DNA of 7,367 nt from Cytophagales bacterium (lineage in GTDB: Bacteria; Bacteroidota; Bacteroidia; Cytophagales; Spirosomataceae): positions 1-7,367 of the forward strand of contig JAGWUO010000053.1 of assembly GCA_028868395.1 (NCBI GenBank), read 5' to 3'. Below the pieces are notes generated by a model. That model saw only the letters and a program-made list of their open reading frames with translations, ran no database searches and was not told the DNA's origin. How positions within the stretch are numbered: the stretch's first letter is position 1; each line of letters starts with the position of its first letter. The translations under genes and the position numbers were made by a program. Of the stretch, positions 1-6,310 are shown piece by piece.

Positions 1-335
1 CTCCAGAACGCACGAAGAAGCACATCGCCTCACCTTTAAAAAATTCTGCCTGCAAACGTATCAATATGTTTTTGCGCTGGATGGTCAGAAAAGATGAAGC
101 AGGAGTTGATTTTGGGCTTTGGAACACCATTAAGCCTGCGCAATTAGTTTGCCCTTTGGACGTGCATGCTATGCGAACAGCTGCACAACTGGGACTTATA
201 AAAGAAGAGAAGGCGAATTGGAAAACGGCTTTGGCCCTAACTGAAACGCTTAGAGAACTAGATCCTAGCGATCCTGTCAAATATGATTTTGCCCTCTATG
301 GAATGGGTATCGAAGAAAAAACGTTATGGAAATAA
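1..335 (+). CDS. TIGR02757 / DUF2400 family protein, 3' end only
   Basis: The reading frame is already open at the left edge (first whole codon at 3) and stops with TAA at 333-335, leaving about 110 C-terminal residues of a protein that is normally around 250 residues. The segments KRINMFLRWMVRKDEAGVDF, CPLDVHAMRTAAQLGL and LDPSDPVKYDFALYGMG are the hallmark C-terminal block of the TIGR02757 (DUF2400) family, which has no settled function. The PLDVHAMRxxxxLGL stretch resembles the (V/P)DTHVxRxxxRLGL motif of HhH-GPD DNA glycosylases, with the Asp codon at 159-161 in the place of the catalytic Asp; that likeness is my inference. The ATG at 66 lies inside the conserved block and is not the start. 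The last 10 nt overlap the downstream mutarotase gene, so the two are probably co-transcribed and translationally coupled. The family call is fairly secure; the biochemical role is unknown. Confidence 0.85.
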   Translation, partial: PERTKKHIASPLKNSACKRINMFLRWMVRKDEAGVDFGLWNTIKPAQLVCPLDVHAMRTAAQLGLIKEEKANWKTALALTETLRELDPSDPVKYDFALYGMGIEEKTLWK

Positions 336-1204
336 AAAACCCAACAACTGGCGATTGCCTCGTTTTAGACACACAGACGGGAGCGAGCTTAATTGAATTA
401 CACTTATCTGGAATTTCTCTAATTGACCTTCCGGGAAGCTCTACCCAACCATTAGCCAGCAATCCTTACCACCCTAGCGCCTTATTAACTCCCTGGGTGA
501 ATCGAGTTCGTAATGGAAACTATTCCTTCAAAGGTAAAAATTACCAATTACCCATCAACGAACCCGCTTTAGGCAACGCCATCCATGGATTACTCGCAAG
601 AGCGCCATTTACCCTCATACAACAATCTGACTCCTCTGTTACCTTAGAACACGCTTACAAAGGAGAAGAACCTAATTACCCATTTCCATTTACTTTTCGG
701 TTTTGCTACACCTTAACCGATGAAGGCGCATTAGAAATAACTTTCGAAGCCCAAAACACAGGAACAAATCCGATGCCCTTCGCCTGCGGTTGGCATCCTT
801 ATTTCAGTTTCCCTAATACAACGGCGGCTGATTTAACGATTAAATTTCATCCTATTAGCCGCTTTTTATCGGACTCGCAGATGATCCCTTTGAAGGAGGA
901 AAACCTACAAGGTCAGACCGAATTTATTTTTAGCCAAGAAAAAGTGGATCATGTCTTTCGACTGGTGCCCCTAGAGAAGCATCTAACGGAATTTATTGAC
1001 CATAAACACAACCGTTCTCTCATTTTAGAACAATCCTCCGTTCAGTTTCCTTTCCTAGTTGTCTTTCAACCTGAGGGTTATAACTCCGTCGCGATAGAGC
1101 CAATGACCGCAAATACAGATGCCTTCAACACGGGTGATGGATTAATTGAATTAGCTCCTCAAGAGGTCTTTTCAGGGCAGATCCGTTTATCTATTGGAAA
1201 ATAA
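326..1204 (+). CDS. Aldose 1-epimerase family protein (mutarotase-like)
   Basis: This is a 292-residue cytosolic protein of the aldose 1-epimerase/GalM superfamily, which interconverts alpha and beta anomers of aldoses such as galactose or glucose. Visible landmarks are TPWVNRVRNGNYSFKGKNY (about 55-73, substrate-binding Asn/Arg), NAIHGLL with His87, CGWHPYF with His157, and AIEPMTANTDAFNTGDGL with Glu258. By family knowledge the two His and the Glu are the catalytic acid/base set, so the active site looks complete. The C-terminal LIELAPQEVFSGQIRLSI strand is also typical. There is no signal peptide. At 292 residues it is shorter than classical GalM (about 340), closer to the YeaD/LacX-like branch, so the true sugar is uncertain. 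The ATG at 326 lies inside the end of the upstream gene (10-nt overlap) and has no promoter of its own, pointing to co-transcription. No galactose operon genes are nearby. Confidence 0.9.
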   Translation: MEIKNPTTGDCLVLDTQTGASLIELHLSGISLIDLPGSSTQPLASNPYHPSALLTPWVNRVRNGNYSFKGKNYQLPINEPALGNAIHGLLARAPFTLIQQSDSSVTLEHAYKGEEPNYPFPFTFRFCYTLTDEGALEITFEAQNTGTNPMPFACGWHPYFSFPNTTAADLTIKFHPISRFLSDSQMIPLKEENLQGQTEFIFSQEKVDHVFRLVPLEKHLTEFIDHKHNRSLILEQSSVQFPFLVVFQPEGYNSVAIEPMTANTDAFNTGDGLIELAPQEVFSGQIRLSIGK

Positions 1205-1225
1205 ACCATTCATTCAGGTTTTTTG

Positions 1226-1233
1226 TACCTTTG
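1226..1233 (+). promoter_or_regulatory. Bacteroidota -7 element TACCTTTG of the DUF3078 gene
   Basis: TACCTTTG matches the Bacteroidota -7 consensus TAnnTTTG exactly and ends 4 nt before the ATG at 1238. No TTG/TTTG -33 element is seen at the usual 19-21 nt spacing; the nearest upstream TTG (1194-1196) is too far away. A start site 5-7 nt downstream of the element would fall on or next to the ATG, implying a leaderless or nearly leaderless mRNA (inference). Confidence 0.6.
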
Positions 1234-1237
1234 TCAC

Positions 1238-2128
1238 ATGAAGTATTATTTGCTTTTCATCTTGTTGTTTTCAACTGCTTTAGAGCCTGCATTCGCAGAA
1301 TCTAGAGCTGATTCAACGGCAAACAAATGGAAGCAAGTCATGACTTCTGGCATCAACTTAAATCAATCAAGTTTCAGCGATAATTGGAAAGGTGGGGGTA
1401 CGAATACCCTAGCGATTGGCTGGTATCTAAATCATACCGCAAATGTCTCCAATGAATCCTGGCGTCTTAATTCAGATCTTACTTTACAAGTGGGATTTCT
1501 CCAAAATAGAACCCAAAGTCTCCGGAAAAACATCGACCGTATCGCCTATGAATTTAAAGCGGGTTACCGAATAAGCCCTAAATGGGACTTTTACGGTTCA
1601 ACGAACTTTCAGTCACAATTTTTTAATGGATATGAATATGGCAAGAAAAATAAAGCAGGTATTCCTGTAGACTCCTTGGTTTCGAGCATATTTGCACCTG
1701 CCTATTTGACTTCTTCGATGGGTTTAGAATTCCATCCTGACAAATCCTTTTACACGCGAATAGGTATTGGTAGCTTACGTCAAACATTCGTTTTTGATCA
1801 AGCGATCTCCAGAGCAGGTTTATATGGTTTAGAAAAACCAGGGGACAATATCAGAAACCAGTTTGTATTCCAATATTTAGTGAACGTGGACAAGGATGTA
1901 TGGGAAAACATCAATGTAAAAGCACGTTATTCGGCCCTAATCGATTATTTCAGACTAACACTTTCTAATAGTGTTGTGCATCGTTTTGATGCAAATGTTA
2001 CCATGAAGGTAAACAAATACGTGAGCACAAACTTACAAATCGTCTTGTTCAGAGATTACGATCAAGATCCGAGCTGGCAGTTCTCTCAAATCCTATCCAT
2101 GGGTCTGGTTTATCGAATCGAAAAATAA
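1238..2128 (+). CDS. DUF3078 domain-containing secreted / outer-membrane protein
   Basis: The protein has 296 residues from the ATG at 1238. It opens with a Sec signal peptide (MKYYLLFILLFSTALEPAFA, cleavage likely after AFA, residue 20). The mature part begins with the DUF3078 hallmark WKQVMTSGINLNQSSFSDNW followed by KGGGTNTLAIGWYLN, then alternating amphipathic, aromatic-rich strands (for example WDFYGSTNFQSQFF, FYTRIGIGSLRQTF) and a C-terminal strand ending in MGLVYRIEK. This fits an outer-membrane beta-barrel; DUF3078 proteins are typical of Bacteroidota and their function is not established. A start at the TTG at 1223 would add five residues (MYLCH) before the natural signal peptide and overlap the -7 element, so ATG 1238 is preferred. 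A dedicated -7 element suggests its own transcription unit. It ends exactly next to the convergent ppx stop. Family call good; barrel topology and function inferred. Confidence 0.85.
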   Translation: MKYYLLFILLFSTALEPAFAESRADSTANKWKQVMTSGINLNQSSFSDNWKGGGTNTLAIGWYLNHTANVSNESWRLNSDLTLQVGFLQNRTQSLRKNIDRIAYEFKAGYRISPKWDFYGSTNFQSQFFNGYEYGKKNKAGIPVDSLVSSIFAPAYLTSSMGLEFHPDKSFYTRIGIGSLRQTFVFDQAISRAGLYGLEKPGDNIRNQFVFQYLVNVDKDVWENINVKARYSALIDYFRLTLSNSVVHRFDANVTMKVNKYVSTNLQIVLFRDYDQDPSWQFSQILSMGLVYRIEK

Positions 2129-2143
2129 TTATTTCTTCCGATT
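2116..2143. terminator. Possible bidirectional AT-rich terminator hairpin at convergent stops
   Basis: The 12-bp perfect palindrome AAATAATTATTT (2123-2134) is centred on the junction of the two stop codons (TAA at 2126-2128 and TTA at 2129-2131). It is flanked by AATCG (2116-2120) and CGATT (2139-2143), which can extend the stem with two bulges. No GC-rich stem or clean U-tract follows, so it is a weak candidate. Part of the symmetry arises simply because both genes end in an AAA Lys codon followed by TAA. Confidence 0.25.
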
Positions 2144-3019
2144 TAAATACCGATCGTAAAGCATTTGGAGTATACCATCTTTTAGTCCTAAATCAGGCAC
2201 TAAAATCGACTTGCAACCACCCAATTCCATCGCTGTCAAATAAATGGATGCTGCCGGTACAATCACGTCAGCCCGGTCCGTATTTAAACGTAATTTATTC
2301 ACTCGATCTTCAAACGAAAAAGAACCCACATAGGCTGCCATCTCAAATAAGGCATCAAATGTCATGGATTTTTCTTCCGCTGCAGGCTTCGATAAATTAA
2401 ATAATTTGGCAATATTACCACCTGTACCAATTGCCTCAATATCACCTGATATCAATTCCTTTTGCTGTGATATCCAGTTCCTCATCTTCTCCCAATCACC
2501 CTCTTTTTCTGTCCCCTCTAACAAACGAACGGATCCGATTTTAAAGGATTTAGACGCTAACTTTTCTCTGTGACGGTAGATATTCAATTCCGTACTTCCT
2601 CCACCCACATCGATATGTAAGTAATTTTTCTTCGGATGTAAAGATTGAACCACCACATCATTAATCAATTCCGCTTCACGGCTACCATCAATTAGTTGGA
2701 TTTTCATATCCAAAATCTTGTGAATACGCGTAATTATTTCGGCAGAATTAGATGCTTCGCGCATGGCTGATGTCGCACAAATGGCATAATCTTTCACTTC
2801 GTGCAGGTCCATCAATAATTTATAGGCATGCAAGAGTTTGAAAATCCGTACCTCTGATTCTGGAGATATAGCTCCATCACTAAAAACGTCATGTCCTAAT
2901 CGAAGGGCAAAACGAACATATTCAATCCGCTTAAAACTGATCACACCATCGTTTTCTAACACACTCGATATTTGAAGACGAGCGGCATTAGAACCGATAT
3001 CTATAGCTGCAAATTTCAT
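2129..3019 (-). CDS. Ppx/GppA family phosphatase, short single-module form
   Basis: This 296-residue protein has the ASKHA fold of exopolyphosphatase / guanosine pentaphosphatase enzymes, which release phosphate from polyphosphate or convert pppGpp to ppGpp. Motifs in order are AAIDIGSNAARL (4-15, phosphate loop 1), TSAMREASN (83-91), DGSREAELIND (111-121, Glu115 in the place of the catalytic Glu of SGxEEARL), HIDVGGGSTEL (135-145, phosphate loop 2 with Glu144), AIGTGGNIAKL (196-206) and VPDLGLKDGIL (274-284). The protein ends just after this, so it lacks the C-terminal HD-like domain of E. coli Ppx; it corresponds to the N-terminal module only, as in other short bacterial forms. Its ATG overlaps the stop of the upstream hesB-like gene (ATGA, 3016-3019), indicating translational coupling. 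Which substrate it uses cannot be told from sequence. Confidence 0.9.
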   Translation of the reverse strand: MKFAAIDIGSNAARLQISSVLENDGVISFKRIEYVRFALRLGHDVFSDGAISPESEVRIFKLLHAYKLLMDLHEVKDYAICATSAMREASNSAEIITRIHKILDMKIQLIDGSREAELINDVVVQSLHPKKNYLHIDVGGGSTELNIYRHREKLASKSFKIGSVRLLEGTEKEGDWEKMRNWISQQKELISGDIEAIGTGGNIAKLFNLSKPAAEEKSMTFDALFEMAAYVGSFSFEDRVNKLRLNTDRADVIVPAASIYLTAMELGGCKSILVPDLGLKDGILQMLYDRYLNRKK

Positions 3020-3297
3020 GATTTAGCGGGTTTGTGAAGGTAAAAACCATTGCCTTGGACTTCATAGGAAATCTCTGTACCCAAGACAAATAATAATTCT
3101 CTTCGATCAATAATGACAGGTATATTTTCAATGAGGTACTCCTCATCATTCTCTGTTTTAGTATCAAAACCTAATACAAACGTACCTCCACAAGTTCCGC
3201 CGCGCATTCCCACCCGAAGAAAAGGCTCAGGAAAGGAGATTAAACGCAGATTTTCAACTGCAGATTCCGTTAAATAAACAGGAGGATCTATTAACAT
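3016..3297 (-). CDS. HesB/IscA-like protein lacking the C-terminal Cys motif
   Basis: This 93-residue protein matches the HesB/IscA (A-type Fe-S carrier) fold. It has an N-terminal VYLTESAVENLRLI helix (7-20), then LRVGMRGGTCGGTFVLGFD (27-45) with Cys36 in the position of the first conserved Cys, a VIIDRRELLFVLGTEISYE segment (61-79), and a final GFYLHKP. Canonical IscA, ErpA and SufA go on to a CGCG-type motif that supplies the other two ligands; here the protein stops with AKS, exactly where it would begin. Either it is a divergent A-type protein with a different ligand set or partner, or it belongs to the Cys-poor HesB-like branch whose role is not Fe-S transfer (inference). It is the first gene of a two-gene operon with ppx and diverges from porX across 64 bp. 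No suf or isc genes are near. Confidence 0.75.
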   Translation of the reverse strand: MLIDPPVYLTESAVENLRLISFPEPFLRVGMRGGTCGGTFVLGFDTKTENDEEYLIENIPVIIDRRELLFVLGTEISYEVQGNGFYLHKPAKS

Positions 3298-3318
3298 GTA
3301 TTAACGTGGATGTGGATG

Positions 3319-3336
3319 TAAAATTAGCTAATTTTA
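3319..3336. promoter_or_regulatory. 18-bp perfect palindrome in the hesB-like/porX divergent region
   Basis: TAAAATTAGCTAATTTTA is a perfect 9+9 inverted repeat with no spacer. It lies almost exactly in the middle of the 64-bp gap (3298-3361) between the divergent hesB-like gene and porX. Each half ends in TAATTTTA, a one-mismatch form of the -7 consensus TAnnTTTG, placed 25 nt before porX and 21 nt before the hesB-like start. It may be a dimeric regulator operator, a pair of face-to-face -7 elements, or both. No convincing -33 element is seen on either side. Confidence 0.5.
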
Positions 3337-3361
3337 GACTTGAAAGGTAAATAAAAGAGCG

Positions 3362-4927
3362 ATGACGTATAAAATACTTTGGGCAGACGATGAAATTGAT
3401 TTATTGAAACCCTATATCTTGTTTTTAGAGAGCAAAGGATATGAAGTTTATACGGTTAATTCAGGTGCTGATGCGCTTGAATTAGTAGAGACACAGAAGT
3501 TTGACATCTTATTCTTGGATGAAAATATGCCAGGAATGTCTGGTTTAGAGGTTTTGTTGCATATCAAAAAGATCAGACCTAACCTTCCGGTCATCATGAT
3601 TACTAAATCGGAGGAGGAAGAATTAATGGAAGACGCCATTGGTTCTAAGATTGCCGATTACCTTATTAAGCCATTGAATCCCAATCAATTACTACTTTCA
3701 GTCAAGCGAATTTTCGATAAGAAAAGACTGGAGGAAGGGAAAACAAATATCACCTACCAGCAGGAGTTTTTAGCTTTATCAATGCAATACCAGGATCATT
3801 TGAATGCCAAAGAATGGTCCGACATCTACGAAAAGCTTGTCTATTGGGAACTCGAAATCGACACCACGGAGAACAAATCGATGGCAGAGGTTTTGAACAA
3901 TCAGAAAAATGAGGCAAATGCCCATTTCAGCAAATTCATCGAGAACAATTACGAGGATTGGTTACAAAAGCCGGATGCTGACACTCCTGTTTTATCGCAT
4001 CTAATGCTTCGCAAGCACGTTTTTCCGAAGATCAACGACAAGAGCCCACTCTATTTTATATTGATTGATAACTTGCGATTTGACCAGTGGAAAACCCTAG
4101 ATAAATACATCCAAGAATACTTTCAATTAGAGTCGGAGAACAACTATTATTCCATCCTACCCACCACTACTGCATACGCCCGCAACTCCATTTTTGCAGG
4201 GATGATGCCGTCAGAAATCGCGAAGAATTACCCCGATAAATGGGTATATGATCTTGGGGATTCAGAAGATGAGGAGGGCTTTAATAAATACGAAGAATTT
4301 TACTTACAGGAGCAATTGAAACGTTTGAAAATCAACGCTAAAAGCTCCTATCACAAGATTGTTCACCAATACCAAGGAAAACAATTAGTCGATAATTTCA
4401 ACAAATTAGCCACGAATGATTTAAATGTCATTGTATACAACTTCGTCGACATGCTATCCCATGCGCGAACTGATATGGCCATGATTAAGGAATTAGCCCC
4501 AGATGAATCAGCTTACCGCAGTTTAACGGCTAGCTGGTTCCAGCATTCTCCCCTATTTGATTTATTAAAAAAGATCGCAGATAAAAAGGGCCGTGTCATT
4601 ATCACTACGGATCACGGGATGATTCGCGTACAAAATCCCATCAAAATCGTAGGTGATCGCAATACAAATACCAATTTACGCTACAAGCAAGGCAAAAATT
4701 TGAATTGGGACAATGCGAATAAGATGATGGTTTGTCGGAAGCCTGAGAATATTTTCCTTCCAAAACCCAACGTTTCTACTACCTATGTTTTCGCTAAAGA
4801 AGACAATCTATTTGCCTATCCTAATAATTACAACCAGTACGTAAACCACTATAGAAACACCTTTCAACACGGAGGCATTTCTTTAGAGGAATGTATTATT
4901 CCAGTGATTTACTATACGGGAAAATAG
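3362..4927 (+). CDS. porX: PorX-type response regulator with PglZ (alkaline phosphatase superfamily) domain
   Basis: This 521-residue cytosolic protein joins a receiver domain (about 1-120) to a helical linker (about 125-220) and a PglZ domain (about 225-521), the architecture of PorX. In Porphyromonas gingivalis and Flavobacterium PorX acts with the sensor PorY (and SigP in P. gingivalis) to control type IX secretion genes, and its PglZ domain is a zinc-dependent phosphodiesterase acting on oligonucleotides. The receiver residues are intact: acidic pocket Asp9/Asp10, phospho-acceptor Asp53 (LFLDENMPG), Thr81 and Lys103 (LIKPLN). Likely PglZ metal and nucleophile residues are Asp236 (LIDNLRFD), the Thr cluster 268-270 (LPTTTAYAR), Asp363 and His367 (NFVDMLSHART), Asp417 and His418 (TTDHGM) and His503 (FQHGGISLEE). 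No DNA-binding domain is present. It is transcribed alone, opposite the hesB-like gene; porY is not in this window. Confidence 0.93.
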   Translation: MTYKILWADDEIDLLKPYILFLESKGYEVYTVNSGADALELVETQKFDILFLDENMPGMSGLEVLLHIKKIRPNLPVIMITKSEEEELMEDAIGSKIADYLIKPLNPNQLLLSVKRIFDKKRLEEGKTNITYQQEFLALSMQYQDHLNAKEWSDIYEKLVYWELEIDTTENKSMAEVLNNQKNEANAHFSKFIENNYEDWLQKPDADTPVLSHLMLRKHVFPKINDKSPLYFILIDNLRFDQWKTLDKYIQEYFQLESENNYYSILPTTTAYARNSIFAGMMPSEIAKNYPDKWVYDLGDSEDEEGFNKYEEFYLQEQLKRLKINAKSSYHKIVHQYQGKQLVDNFNKLATNDLNVIVYNFVDMLSHARTDMAMIKELAPDESAYRSLTASWFQHSPLFDLLKKIADKKGRVIITTDHGMIRVQNPIKIVGDRNTNTNLRYKQGKNLNWDNANKMMVCRKPENIFLPKPNVSTTYVFAKEDNLFAYPNNYNQYVNHYRNTFQHGGISLEECIIPVIYYTGK

Positions 4928-4929
4928 CA

Positions 4930-5601
4930 TTATAGATTAGCGACAGGGTAGATTTTACCACCTTCGCATTTTAGGATTTGGCCTGGAACTTTAGCCATGG
5001 TATTGTAATCATGACTCGCCATAATGATGGCCATTCCACTTTGATTCAATTCTTTAAATAACTGCATAATTTCCAACGAAACCTCTGGATCTAAGTGGCC
5101 AGTAGGCTCATCAGCAAGCAATAAAACAGGATTATTCAGAATGGCACGTGCAATGCAAATACGTTGTTGTTCTCCACCTGAAAGACGGTGAATTCGCTTA
5201 GAAATCGCAGAACTCATTCCCACGCGGGCTAATACCTCCTCGATTTTGAATCGGATTTCGTCCTTGTTTGTATGGCCTGTCGCCTCTAAAACGAAAGACA
5301 AATTCTTCTCGACATTGCGATCTGTCAACAATTGAAAATCTTGAAAAACGAAGCCTAATTTACGTCTTAAATACGGCACCTCTGAACGCTTGATGGTATT
5401 CAATGAATAACCCGCTACCGAAGCTGTTCCAGATTGAAGACCAATTTCCGCAATGATGCTGCGGAAAAAAGTACTCTTCCCACTACCCGTTTTACCAATC
5501 AAATAATAAAAATCCCCCTCATTAATCGTTAAATTAATGTCCTCTAGTGTGTTAACACCTTCTTGTGAAATACTTACTTGTTCAAAAGATAAAACAGACA
5601 T
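4930..5601 (-). CDS. ftsE: FtsE-type ABC transporter ATP-binding protein
   Basis: This 223-residue ABC ATPase fits FtsE, which pairs with the membrane protein FtsX at the division site and controls peptidoglycan hydrolases. Seen motifs are Walker A GKTGSGKS (36-43), Q-loop FVFQDFQLLTDRNV (84-97, Gln87), signature LSGGEQQR (140-147), Walker B LLLADEPTGHLD (160-171, Glu165) and the H-loop His in MASHD (His197). The LRRKLGFVFQDFQLLTDR stretch closely follows the FtsE pattern (LRRxIGxxFQDxxLLxDRxV), which favours FtsE over LolD or MacB ATPases. No ftsX is next to it; in Bacteroidota the two genes are often apart (from memory, uncertain). It follows the transaldolase gene with 18 nt between and is probably co-transcribed with it. 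Its stop lies 2 nt from the convergent porX stop. All ATPase residues are intact; assignment to FtsE rather than a close relative is good but not certain. Confidence 0.82.
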   Translation of the reverse strand: MSVLSFEQVSISQEGVNTLEDINLTINEGDFYYLIGKTGSGKSTFFRSIIAEIGLQSGTASVAGYSLNTIKRSEVPYLRRKLGFVFQDFQLLTDRNVEKNLSFVLEATGHTNKDEIRFKIEEVLARVGMSSAISKRIHRLSGGEQQRICIARAILNNPVLLLADEPTGHLDPEVSLEIMQLFKELNQSGMAIIMASHDYNTMAKVPGQILKCEGGKIYPVANL

Positions 5602-5619
5602 AAAAATCGCCTAGGTTAA

Positions 5620-6276
5620 TTAAGAATTTGCTTTTGCGTGATCTGCTAAGAATTGCGCTAAACCATTATCCGTTAATGGGTGCTTTAACAAAGCAAGCAT
5701 GGCAGATAAAGGACCTGTCATCACATCAGCTGCAGCTTCTGCACATTTAATAATGTGCATAGGGTGACGAACAGAGGCCGCTAAGATTTGTGTATCAAAT
5801 TCGTAGTTATCGTAGATCAACCGAATTTGTTCGATCAATTCAATACCGTCGAAAGAGATATCATCTAAACGTCCGATGAAAGGGGAAACGTAGGTTGCAC
5901 CTGCTTTGGCAGCTAACAAAGCTTGTCCAGCAGAGAATACTAGTGTACAATTGGTTTTAATTCCTCTTTCTGAAAAATATTTCAAGGCCTTGATACCGTC
6001 CTTGATCATTGGAATCTTAACTACGATTTTATCGTCCAGCTCCGCTAATTCTTCACCTTCGCGAATCATACCTTCATAATCAGTGGCAATTACTTCAGCA
6101 GACACATCTCCGTCTACAATATCACAAATCGCTTTGTAATGACGTAATACATTGTCTTTTCCGGTGATTCCTTCTTTAGCCATTAAGGAAGGGTTTGTTG
6201 TAACACCATCCAAAACACCTAAATCTTGTGCTTCTTTAATTTGCGCTAGGTTCGCTGTATCGATAAAAAATTTCAT
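5620..6276 (-). CDS. tal: Transaldolase, TalC / fructose-6-phosphate aldolase-like subfamily
   Basis: This 218-residue class I aldolase belongs to the short transaldolase family (TalC, MipB, FSA). It transfers a dihydroxyacetone unit between sugar phosphates in the non-oxidative pentose phosphate pathway. Landmarks are [10 protein letters not shown] (4-13, Asp6), DGVTTNPSL (23-31), KIVVKIPM with the Schiff-base Lys87, [20 protein letters not shown] (108-127) and [12 protein letters not shown] (129-140). Phe133 occupies the position of Tyr131 in E. coli FSA; published work on the equivalent residue in TalB (F178Y) shows that Phe goes with transaldolase and Tyr with aldolase activity, so transaldolase is favoured. 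Length is full for the subfamily. It begins only 18 nt after the U-tract of the ffs gene on the same strand and precedes ftsE, so it may rely on read-through or on a promoter inside ffs. Confidence 0.93.
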   Translation of the reverse strand: MKFFIDTANLAQIKEAQDLGVLDGVTTNPSLMAKEGITGKDNVLRHYKAICDIVDGDVSAEVIATDYEGMIREGEELAELDDKIVVKIPMIKDGIKALKYFSERGIKTNCTLVFSAGQALLAAKAGATYVSPFIGRLDDISFDGIELIEQIRLIYDNYEFDTQILAASVRHPMHIIKCAEAAADVMTGPLSAMLALLKHPLTDNGLAQFLADHAKANS

Positions 6277-6294
6277 AGGTCAGATTTTTATAAC

Positions 6295-6310
6295 AAAAAA
6301 ATGGCAAATT
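6295..6310 (-). terminator. 3' arm of the SRP RNA closing stem plus six-U tract
   Basis: On the minus strand the 3' arm AATTTGCCAT (6310 down to 6301) is followed directly by TTTTTT (6300 down to 6295). The arm pairs perfectly over 10 bp with the RNA 5' end, so the closing helix can double as an intrinsic-type terminator. The helix is long-range and only moderately GC-rich, so some read-through into the transaldolase gene is plausible. Confidence 0.6.

Noticed and set aside
66..335. A complete 89-residue gene starting at ATG 66
   Set aside because: The frame is open to the window edge and the ATG lies inside a conserved block of the TIGR02757 family, so this is the end of a longer gene.
1223..1237. 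TTG start for the DUF3078 protein, five codons upstream of the ATG
   Set aside because: It would place MYLCH before an already ideal signal peptide and overlap the -7 element TACCTTTG; ATG 1238 is the better start.
2364..2573. Plus-strand open frame inside ppx
   Set aside because: It is antisense to a conserved coding region, has no promoter, and matches no recognisable family.
3306..3317. Tandem GTGGATGTGGAT next to the porX palindrome
   Set aside because: Only two 6-bp copies; too short to call a repeat array or an operator by itself.
5616..5623. TTAATTAA palindrome between the transaldolase and ftsE
   Set aside because: It includes the transaldolase stop codon and is short and AT-only; no terminator or operator can be supported.
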